Positions 1 to 7,900 of a stretch of DNA of 25,543 bases are shown here, piece after piece (the stretch's first letter is position 1; the number at the start of each line of letters is the position of its first letter). The DNA is from a virus, in IMG/VR virus record IMGVR_UViG_3300022074_000339, positions 1-25,543 of that record; one strand, written 5' to 3'. The notes beneath the pieces were generated by a model, which saw nothing but the letters and a program-made list of their open reading frames with translations, searched no databases and was not told the DNA's origin. A program made the position numbers and the translations under genes.

Positions 1-3
1 GAC

Positions 4-1029
4 TTAATCAATAAGATAAGAGCTCACTATCGTAAAGTTTATGTATGAGCTTCCACCATTATTCCAATTATTAGTTGGCGTTAAACTTATTGTGTAAACA
101 TCTTGTGGAGTAAAATTAGAGTTTGAAAAAACAAAAGTACAATTTTGGTCTTCACCTAAACTACCAGCAGCAAGTGTGACATCTTCAAAAGTATTTGGAG
201 AACTATCTATATGATAACCATCTTTGCCTTGATTACCTATTCTAACACTGGCTACTATGTCTCCTAAGTCTGCTAAGTTTGTATTGTTACTTCCTCTGAT
301 AATTATTTTATCAATACTACCACTAAACGGAGCAACAGTCAGTCCAACATAATTTGCATTAGTCTGCGAGGCTAAACTATCTTCAGGTAAATAAACTGAA
401 CTATTGTTAGAATCAGTTCTTACGAAACCACCAGATTCTATGTTTTTTATAACACTTCTATTATTTTTATCAAAAAGATTTCCACTGACTGTTAGATTGT
501 TCACTACTGTTGTATTTGCAGAACCGTCAAAAGTAACAGCGGAGTTTCCTGAATTGTCTCTTATATCGTTTCCTCTAACTCGGATGTCTCCATCGATGTC
601 CAGCTTATGAGATGGACTATCTGTGCCAATACCAAGCTTACCAGCTGATGTTATTCTCATTCTTTCGGCGATACCATCTCCACCTGTTGTATAGAAACCG
701 ATTTCTTGACCGTTAGATTGACAGCCAATGACAAGCCCTTCTGAAGAATCAACTTGTATAAAGGCTACATCCACACCGTCATTTTCAAACTGTATTTCTC
801 TATAGTCTGAACCTCCTTTGGCAATTCTCAAGCCTTCAGTTAAAGATCCACTAATATGAATTGGTACAGTGGTTAATATTTGTGTGTTTTCTACTTTTAG
901 TCTTGTTGACCCACTTGTTTGAAATTCTATTTGATCTTCGCCAAAGTCAATCAAAGTATCTCTTTGAGTATCATCAGCAGCTTTTAGGTCCCCGATAACT
1001 TGAGCACCTTTTGAAAATTTATATGACAT
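4..1029 (-). CDS. Tail fibre-like protein with GIGTDSP motif
   Basis: This 341-residue protein is complete: ATG at 1029 behind AAGGAG, stop at 4-6. It begins MSYKFSKGAQVIGDL, like the two preceding fibres. Residues 122-139 (ERMRITSAGKLGIGTDSP) are a motif widely found in phage fibres, usually just before a C-terminal chaperone (S74) domain; here it is mid-chain and no S74 domain follows. The rest is beta-rich with Asn/Ser turns. The C-terminus (VYTISLTPTNNWNNGG...SYLID) lacks the LESP module of the three preceding fibres, so it is a different tip. Receptor binding is the likely role. It may be followed by more fibre genes beyond the window. Confidence 0.83.
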   Translation of the reverse strand: MSYKFSKGAQVIGDLKAADDTQRDTLIDFGEDQIEFQTSGSTRLKVENTQILTTVPIHISGSLTEGLRIAKGGSDYREIQFENDGVDVAFIQVDSSEGLVIGCQSNGQEIGFYTTGGDGIAERMRITSAGKLGIGTDSPSHKLDIDGDIRVRGNDIRDNSGNSAVTFDGSANTTVVNNLTVSGNLFDKNNRSVIKNIESGGFVRTDSNNSSVYLPEDSLASQTNANYVGLTVAPFSGSIDKIIIRGSNNTNLADLGDIVASVRIGNQGKDGYHIDSSPNTFEDVTLAAGSLGEDQNCTFVFSNSNFTPQDVYTISLTPTNNWNNGGSSYINFTIVSSYLID

Positions 1030-1043
1030 ATTTTCTCCTTTTC

Positions 1044-1052
1044 AATAAATAG
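1044..1052 (-). promoter_or_regulatory. Intergenic motif CTATTTATT, copy 4
   Basis: Plus strand AATAAATAG lies 14 bases before the last fibre's ATG and overlaps the tail of the terminator. The overlap means part of its sequence could simply be terminator T-run. Confidence 0.3.
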
Positions 1053-1077
1053 AAAAAGATCGGACAAAAGCCCGACC
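1050..1077 (-). terminator. Hairpin terminator after the 300-residue fibre gene
   Basis: The minus strand forms an eight-pair stem (two G-U) around a TTTT loop at 1058-1077, followed at once by TTTTTCTATTT. It is a good intrinsic terminator for the 300-residue fibre gene. Its T-run merges with the intergenic motif. Confidence 0.82.
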
Positions 1078-1099
1078 TTCTTGTTATGCAAAATTTAAA

Positions 1100-2002
1100 T
1101 TAAACAATAGACCATGAGCCAACACCACTAGTGAAAATAGAAATTAAAGTAACAGCACCATAAGGTGATTCTAAAGTAATAGAAGAAAAGCCGTCAATTA
1201 ATTGTCCACCACTAGTTTGTATTGTGACTGGATTTGTACCACAGGCTCCTGTAAAATCTTTAAAAAACCAAAACTTTCTTGTTGTACTTGAAGTAGATGA
1301 TGGAAGTGTTAGAGTAAAAGACCCACCACTGGAATTTAGTAAATAAAGATGTTCATCAGATGCAACACTATTGTTAGCAGTTTGTATTGAAGTTAAGGGT
1401 GGCCTTAAAGTTTTTGAAAAGTCTGGGTACACATTAGTTAAATTTGTGCCATCGCCCTCTACTTGTGTAAAAATACCCCTACTGGCTTTAATAGGTACAT
1501 TAGATTCTAAGATATTTTCACCCGAATCTTCAGCTGTTTGAAATGTTACAGTATTTGTGCTTCCTATTGTAAAGCCTTGGCCATTAGTATTTCCATTTGA
1601 ACCAGAGCCAATTAAAAAATTAGTATCTGTTAGTTCAAAATTATTAGTTGTCATTTTTATACTACCAGTGGACCTCATAATAATAGTTGTCTTAGCACTA
1701 TCATATTTCAAACTGGTTGTGTCGTTGGGCTTATCAAAGTCTATTCTAGAATTTCCATTTATCAATAAACTTTGACTACCACCATCAATTCTTAAAACTT
1801 CAGTGTCTGGAGTTCCTGAATTATTTACTGTGAAAATTACACTTTTATCACTTTGTGTGCTATCAAATGTTACGTTTCCGTTATTACTAGTGACGTTAAA
1901 AGCTCCATTAGCTAGTTCTATCCCATTTGATGCGGAAATTGCATTGATACTATCAATAGAACCAGATGCTTTAAAATTTCCTATTTGTACTTTGTATGCC
2001 AT
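1100..2002 (-). CDS. Tail fibre-like protein
   Basis: This 300-residue protein shares MAYK-x-Q-x-G at its N-terminus with the previous fibre and the C-terminal module IDGFSSITLESPYGAV near its end (LESP at 277-280). Between them are beta-rich fibre segments (IELANGAFNVTSNNGNVTFDS, GSIKMTTNNFELTDTNFLIG) and a Ser/Thr stretch (LTLPSSTSSTT) that leads into the C-terminal fold. No catalytic residues or chaperone domain are seen. It is expected on the phage surface, as a short or side fibre or a fibre tip. It has a GGAGG ribosome site, sits between two hairpin terminators, and appears to be expressed as an independent unit; its promoter is not identified. Confidence 0.83.
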   Translation of the reverse strand: MAYKVQIGNFKASGSIDSINAISASNGIELANGAFNVTSNNGNVTFDSTQSDKSVIFTVNNSGTPDTEVLRIDGGSQSLLINGNSRIDFDKPNDTTSLKYDSAKTTIIMRSTGSIKMTTNNFELTDTNFLIGSGSNGNTNGQGFTIGSTNTVTFQTAEDSGENILESNVPIKASRGIFTQVEGDGTNLTNVYPDFSKTLRPPLTSIQTANNSVASDEHLYLLNSSGGSFTLTLPSSTSSTTRKFWFFKDFTGACGTNPVTIQTSGGQLIDGFSSITLESPYGAVTLISIFTSGVGSWSIV

Positions 2003-2029
2003 AATGAATCCTCCTTTCTGATATGGTTG

Positions 2030-2060
2030 AAAAAAACTAGGTCAAAGACCTAGTTTTTTT
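2030..2060 (-). terminator. Perfect bidirectional hairpin terminator after the 578-residue fibre gene
   Basis: Two 14-base arms (2030-2043 and 2047-2060) pair perfectly around a three-base loop: the GC-containing core CTAGGTC/GACCTAG is flanked by a run of seven A and seven T. It therefore works on paper in either direction and should end the transcript of the 578-residue fibre gene. Confidence 0.9.
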
Positions 2061-2098
2061 GTAAGAACAAAGATAATAATCTTATTATAAAAGTATGA

Positions 2099-3835
2099 TT
2101 AAAAAATCATCCAGTCGTTTACATTTCTAAGAATTAACTTAATAGAAGCATTAGGCGATTCAAGCTGGAGGGTTTGAGAACCATCAAAGCTATAATTAGC
2201 ACCAGCAGCTCCAGAAATTGTTAATACAACAGACTCGGAAACCAAAGGACCAGCTTTTATATTTAATTCATGACCAACAGAAAACCCAGGATCAATTACA
2301 GCGGTTGCTGAAGCTGTTAAAGCAAAATAGTTGACACCACCATCTTGACCAATAGACATATCATCACCTGAGCTAGAGTCTACAGTTCTTCTGATCTTTG
2401 AAGCAGATGAAGCAGATACACCCTCTTGGAAAAAGGTTTTCAAATTACCAGCAGTAATTTTCTTTGGATCACCAGCTGCGTTGTCATCAACAATAAACAA
2501 GTCTGCATCAGCAAGACTGACATTTGTTAATGTATTCGCACAGTTGTTAATTCTCAAAGAATCACCGTCTACAAGAACACTAGAAGCTAACGCGGTTGCA
2601 GACAAAACATCAGAACCGTTAATTTGATAGGTCTTACCAGTAGCAACGTCAAAACCAGATGAAGATTTAAGCTCTCCACCATCAGCATTACAAGTAAGAG
2701 AAACATCATTATTACCGTTAGCAAGAGAACCAGTAATAAAAATACCAGCACCAGAGTTTGAAGTGCGACCTTCAGAACCAGTAACAGCGTTTAGTTGAAT
2801 CAGATTATCATTAACAACAAGATTGGTAGAATTAACACTAGTTGTAGTTCCAGCAACTGTTAGTGTTCCTTCGATTGTGATGTCATTAGAAAATGTTCTG
2901 TTTCCGCCAATAGTGTCATTCAAATCTAAACCTGTAGCACTCAAAGAAAGTCCCTGAGTATCAGTTAATTTAATTTGAACTGCACCATCAGGACCGTTTG
3001 TATCAATACCACCAGAGTTAAAAGTACGAATGTCTAATTTTCCACTATTTTCTATAACACCGAGTCCAGCTAACTGAACAGCATTAACAGAAAGTCCATT
3101 AGGACCTGTATTAATAGAGCTACCATCTCGTTTGACTTTCAAGCCACCAGATCCTAATTCAAGACCTGGATTTGTATCCAGTTTGATACCAGCTTGTCCA
3201 CCAGGACCACTTAGGTCAATACCACCTGATGCGTTTAGATCTAATTTTATCGCGTTAGATACAACTGTAACACCGTCACCTGCAACATTTGCATTTAACA
3301 TTGAACCTTCAACAGAAGTAGCTTGAATAGTTGCAGTACCATTAGACGCTACAGCAACATCACCACCAGTAATTTTAGGCAAAACATACTCAACTAATTT
3401 ATCAACAGTGGTCATCTCCATTGTACCATTGTTGTTGTGTAAAAAACCATCACCATCAGCAGGAACATTGGTTGTTCTAGAAGTGCCACCATCAATTAAG
3501 TTCAGTTCAGCAGTAGAGACTGTAGCGCCATCAAGAATTTGAACTTCAGTGTTCAAAAGATCAGCTAAAGCTTCAGCTGTGTTGGCATTCATTGTTCCTA
3601 ATTCAGTTAACTGTGCATCAAAAGCTTGCACTTCTGTTCCTGGTCTAAGACCCATGACATTTTGAGCAGCAGATTGGTTAGCTGCACCAAGTACACTAAT
3701 CCCAAAAACAGTCGCTGTTGTACCGTTAACACCTAAAGACGAACCAGAGATTGCGGCAGATTCTGCTTTTATTTGTCCTTCTTGGACGAGAGACCCACTT
3801 AAACGAGCGGCTCCCAATTGAAATTTATAAGCCAT
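2099..3835 (-). CDS. Long tail fibre-like protein
   Basis: This 578-residue protein is Gly, Ser, Asn, Asp and Thr rich with many short repeated beta turns (for example LDLNASGGIDLSGPGGQAGI, NTGPNGLSVNA and GIDTNGPDGAVQI), a style known from phage fibres that form beta-helical trimers. Its N-terminus MAYKFQLGAARLSGSL matches the start of the next two fibres (MAYKVQIGNFKASGSI and MSYKFSKGAQVIGDL), suggesting a common attachment peptide. The last 33 residues carry FDGSQTLQLESPNAS, the C-terminal module found in the 339- and 300-residue proteins. The protein is likely a receptor-binding or side fibre; there is no enzymatic motif and no S74-type chaperone. It has its own GGAGG site and is followed by a strong terminator. 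Confidence 0.85.
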   Translation of the reverse strand: MAYKFQLGAARLSGSLVQEGQIKAESAAISGSSLGVNGTTATVFGISVLGAANQSAAQNVMGLRPGTEVQAFDAQLTELGTMNANTAEALADLLNTEVQILDGATVSTAELNLIDGGTSRTTNVPADGDGFLHNNNGTMEMTTVDKLVEYVLPKITGGDVAVASNGTATIQATSVEGSMLNANVAGDGVTVVSNAIKLDLNASGGIDLSGPGGQAGIKLDTNPGLELGSGGLKVKRDGSSINTGPNGLSVNAVQLAGLGVIENSGKLDIRTFNSGGIDTNGPDGAVQIKLTDTQGLSLSATGLDLNDTIGGNRTFSNDITIEGTLTVAGTTTSVNSTNLVVNDNLIQLNAVTGSEGRTSNSGAGIFITGSLANGNNDVSLTCNADGGELKSSSGFDVATGKTYQINGSDVLSATALASSVLVDGDSLRINNCANTLTNVSLADADLFIVDDNAAGDPKKITAGNLKTFFQEGVSASSASKIRRTVDSSSGDDMSIGQDGGVNYFALTASATAVIDPGFSVGHELNIKAGPLVSESVVLTISGAAGANYSFDGSQTLQLESPNASIKLILRNVNDWMIF

Positions 3836-3869
3836 ATTTTAATCCTCCATGAATAATATGTTATAAGAA

Positions 3870-3890
3870 TAGAGCACATAACGAGCCCTA
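3870..3890 (-). terminator. Weak hairpin after the 339-residue fibre gene
   Basis: The arms TAGGGC and GCTCTA (minus strand) form six pairs, one of them G-U, around a nine-base loop, followed by TTCTTAT. It resembles the clearer terminators after the next two genes in position, but it is short and its T-run is broken. Confidence 0.35.
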
Positions 3891-3893
3891 GAC

Positions 3894-3902
3894 GATAAAT
3901 AG
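3894..3902 (-). promoter_or_regulatory. Intergenic motif CTATTTATC, copy 3
   Basis: Plus strand GATAAATAG lies in the gap between two fibre genes, 58 bases before the next ATG and flanked by CTAGA/TCTAG arms that may pair. Confidence 0.3.
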
Positions 3903-3922
3903 AATCTAGATTTTTAATCTAC

Positions 3923-4942
3923 CTAGTAAATGAAGAATTTATTTGATCCGTTTGAATAGATATTTACAGCTGCATAAGGCGATTCTAGGGCTATTGAAGA
4001 CACTCCATCTATAGTATCTGCACCTGTGGTTTTGACGATAATGGTGTTTAAATTTGCATTTCCACCTTCATCTTTAACAGTAAAATATTGCCCTGCACTA
4101 AATCCTGAAGCGGCAGGTAATCTTATTTCTAAAGAGGCCGTAGCATTCACACCTAAAATTTTTGCTGATATTGAGGAAGTTGTGTGAGTAATTATGTTTG
4201 TTCTTCCATAAGATACATCACCACCTCCACCACCACCAGAAGAAGATGCCTCAGTTATAAGAGTATTAGCAAATTTACCAATGTATATAAACCCTCTTGC
4301 GTATGTTGGAACAAAGTCGGCTCTATAATCTTGTATAAATATAATACCGTTAAAATAATCTATATACCAATCGATTGCATTTGTTGGGACTATCAGGGAA
4401 CCACCATTGTCTGGGTGCGCTGTATACAATGAAAGACCGTAATTATTACCAGCTTGTGGACCAAATGAAGGGTTTATTAGTTGTAATGTACCGTTTGTTT
4501 CACTAACTGTTTGGTTGTTTATAAATGGACCACTACCTTTTCCAGAAAAACTTGATGAGGCTTGATAAAAAGATGGTAAAGAAAGTTTGTATCCGTGAGG
4601 ACCACCACTTTGAGCCTCATCACCGCCACCAAAACCAACATCACCAAATGTTCCATCGTTTGCATCATACGTGGTACCAGTAATTGAATCAACAACAAAT
4701 TCTACATACTCTACAGTCACAGGATCAGATGCAGATGCACTAAACTTAGTGTACAAAGTGCTTGTTGTAACTGTTTGTGGTACTGCTTGTCCAAATATGA
4801 TATCAGTTTTTATTTGTACATTGGAAGGTATTGTTTCTTCATAAAATTCTTTTAAATTAGAAGTGTGGGCCTTACCAGCAAGTTTCTTAAATGCTGATAT
4901 GGTTAAAGATTGGTTTGTTGATCCTGTTCCTGGTACTGCCAT
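3923..4942 (-). CDS. Tail fibre or baseplate-associated protein with shared C-terminal module
   Basis: This 339-residue protein has an N-terminal half (about 1-215) unlike the other fibres here, beginning AVPGTGSTNQSLTISAFKKLAGKAH, with a Phe/Tyr-rich middle (AIDWYIDYFNGIIFIQDY). A poly-Gly linker (SSSGGGGGGD, about 230-240) leads to a beta-rich C-terminal part. The last 31 residues hold the module DG-x2-S-I-A-LESP-Y-A-A-V, ending 20 residues after LESP starts, shared with the two fibres that follow. The N-terminus could dock to the tail or the giant protein, and the C-terminal module may be a trimer tip or receptor-facing fold. Its AGGAG ribosome site overlaps the stop of the giant gene, so the pair is co-translated. 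Family beyond fibre-like is not recognised. Confidence 0.8.
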   Translation of the reverse strand: MAVPGTGSTNQSLTISAFKKLAGKAHTSNLKEFYEETIPSNVQIKTDIIFGQAVPQTVTTSTLYTKFSASASDPVTVEYVEFVVDSITGTTYDANDGTFGDVGFGGGDEAQSGGPHGYKLSLPSFYQASSSFSGKGSGPFINNQTVSETNGTLQLINPSFGPQAGNNYGLSLYTAHPDNGGSLIVPTNAIDWYIDYFNGIIFIQDYRADFVPTYARGFIYIGKFANTLITEASSSGGGGGGDVSYGRTNIITHTTSSISAKILGVNATASLEIRLPAASGFSAGQYFTVKDEGGNANLNTIIVKTTGADTIDGVSSIALESPYAAVNIYSNGSNKFFIY

Positions 4943-4950
4943 TTTTACTC

Positions 4951-7900
4951 CTAACTATAAGCCACTGTTATTCTTTCTAAGTATCCTATCCAATCTTTAT
5001 GAGCAGATATTTTTAATACAACAGCTTTAGAACCACCACCTGTTCCTAACTGACTCCCACCATTAAAAGTGATACTGAAAGACGTACCACCAGTAGAAAT
5101 TGGAGTTGGTGATGAGCCACCAACTAACGCACCAGAACCGTCAGTATCTTTGTTATTACTAATGTAAGACTTACCTGCATCCAGCCAAGCAGTGCTCTCG
5201 GGAACTTTTGCTTCTAAATGAAAATTACCATTATTTCCAAGTGATGTGGATTTTTCAACCATAGAACCAGAACCATGTAAAGTAATTGTTATACTAGACC
5301 TGTCATTACCAGTATTATTTTTAAAATATCTATAATAAGTTCTTGTGCTATTAGTAAGTGTTGAGTAGTTTGGATTACTGTCTGGTGCTTGTAGTGATCC
5401 ACCATCATTAGCACTCCTAGTGTCACCCTTGTTACCAATTTGAAATGGTGATATTAAGTGACCATTAGAAGTTACCATGCCATCATCATGAGTTCCACCA
5501 TTATTCATTGCTGTTGCTGGATTCCACTTACTAGCTGATTGGGTAGCTTCTGTCTGTGTACTGTAATTCCCTGATACTATTCTATATGATTCCATGCCAA
5601 AGTATTCTAAAGTGTTTTCGTTTGTACTACCGACAGAACCAGAATAAATCATAAAATAATTTTTAGATAATGATGTTGCTGTTTTATCATTTTTAAATGG
5701 GTGCCTTATTGTAGAGTTTACAGTAACACCGTAAGATGTAAATTGACCTAATCCTCCACTTATTGAAACAGAAGGACTAGCATCAAACAGCACAGTACCA
5801 GTAACTTGTAAAGTTGTAAGATGACAATTTGTTGAATTATTTAAAATAGCCATTCCAGAAGTTGCAGATGCAGAGTTAGTTGTTGTTACACCTGATCCGC
5901 TCATCCTTACGTTAGTTATACTACATCTTGTTGTAGTTGGAAAGTCAATTGCAGAACTACCAGTTGCGTAAACGTTTCTATAGAAGTTAGAAGCTAAATA
6001 GCTATAACTTCCTGTTGGTCGAGATGCAAAGTATCCAATACCAGATTGATAATACTTGGTAGTATGTCCAAAATTGCTTAACACTTCACCAGATACAGCA
6101 GTATCTTCAACAGAACCTGATGGATCTACTATCCATTCAACATAGTTGGTTTGAGTCTTGGTTGCTGCTGTTATGTTTAGTTGTGTTGATCCACCCATGT
6201 TTGGATGAGATGTACAATAAGGGTATAAAGTTACTGCTGCTTCTGGAATTATTTGTATGTAATTGGCACCACTAGTCACGCCTGTTGTATAAGCGGAGCC
6301 CCCATTGTGTGATCCACCTGAAGTTGTGCTAAATGCTAGTGGGTGAGAAGAGTTTGAAGAATGAGAGGTGTCAAATCTATAAGTGTTTCCAATCTTCAAG
6401 CTTAATGTTGTATCTTTAACACCATCAAAATAGAATATTCCTCCAACAACTGTAACAATAATTGTTTGCATAGGTGTTTTATCTAAATTATGCACCACCC
6501 TAGCATAATTCCAACCTACATTCTGGTCGTTTGCTCCTACTTGATATGAACCTGTTCTATATGTTTTATCATAGAAGGGTATATTATTGGATTCTCCATA
6601 AAATACAGGAGACACAGTAAACCCAGAAGAATTACCATTAAAGCTATTAGTTATACCTTCAAGATTTATCAAAGAAGTTTCATGTACTTCTGATCCATTA
6701 ACCTCAAGAATTAAGGCACCTTGAAAAGCATTTTTAAATGAGTTATTTGTATAGTTACTACCACTGGCGTTTACATCTTCGTTCAAAGTACCAGTCAGAG
6801 TAGGTGAAGAAGTAAAAACTCCTTTTCTGTTTCCTGTTGCTGTATAAGTGCCATTAGTGTTGAATGTAGACATTGATCCTAGACCTGACCCTGTCGCAGA
6901 ACTATAAACATTAATTACATTAGAAGAGCCAAAAGATAATCTAGCTCCTTTACCTGTGCTGTCACTGTCTATATTGTCTAGAGCTTCTGAACTTACTGGT
7001 GTATTTGTTGATGCACTTAAGAAAAATTCTAATTGAGATAAATATCCGCCCCAAGACTCATCAGCAAGTATTTTTATAACAGCCAAACTTCCGTTATTCA
7101 AAGAAGCAGTTCCTATTGTTAAGTGATGTATATTGTTTCCGCTGTCAACGTCATTTGAAGCACCAGCTACAAGAGCACCATTTCCATCACTAATTTGACC
7201 ATAAGAAAAGTTTTGAGTTATATCCATCCAACCTGTAGTACCTGGGATTTTAAAAAAGAAATGAGCGTTTGAAGCCCCTAAAGTAGAATTGTTAAAAGTA
7301 GTAGAATTTTTAGTTGTTACAATTTTAAAATTACTAGTATTGACTCCACTAGAATTTGTTAAAACTCTATAAAAAGTTCTAGTACCAACAACTGAACTAT
7401 AGTTTGGTTGTCCTGATTGAACATTTAATAATGTAGAAAAGTTACCACCATTGGGAATGTCGTTATCAACAGGGCTATACAGTCTTTGATTATAAAACAA
7501 CAATCCATCTTGATGTCCATCGACATTTGAACCAGTCATGTGTGTCTCAGAATTCCACCCAGCAGCATCAACAGTGACAGAATTTTGTGTGTCATACGAA
7601 GCTGAAGTTATTCTATAGGATTCATCATGAAAGTTTTCTACTAAATTAGAACTAGCTAAAGTTCTGTTGTCAATCAAAAAACCATTTGTAGTAGTAGTTG
7701 ATCCTGCATTAGATAAGTTTGCTTTCAAGGGGTGTGTCGCGCTGACATTTGCAGTTAGTGATGCACTTAACAAACTTGAAACATTAACAGCTAACGCCCC
7801 TGTTACGCTTATAATTTTTGTGTTATCTTGTCCTCCACCTATCGCCGGTACAGATTGTGCTGCTGGTGTTGAGCTGTTAGTAACTGTGAAAGTTATAGTA

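Noticed and set aside
4-1029. S74-type intramolecular chaperone after the GIGTDSP motif
   Set aside because: The residues that follow do not show the Ser-Lys catalytic pattern or the length of an S74 domain.
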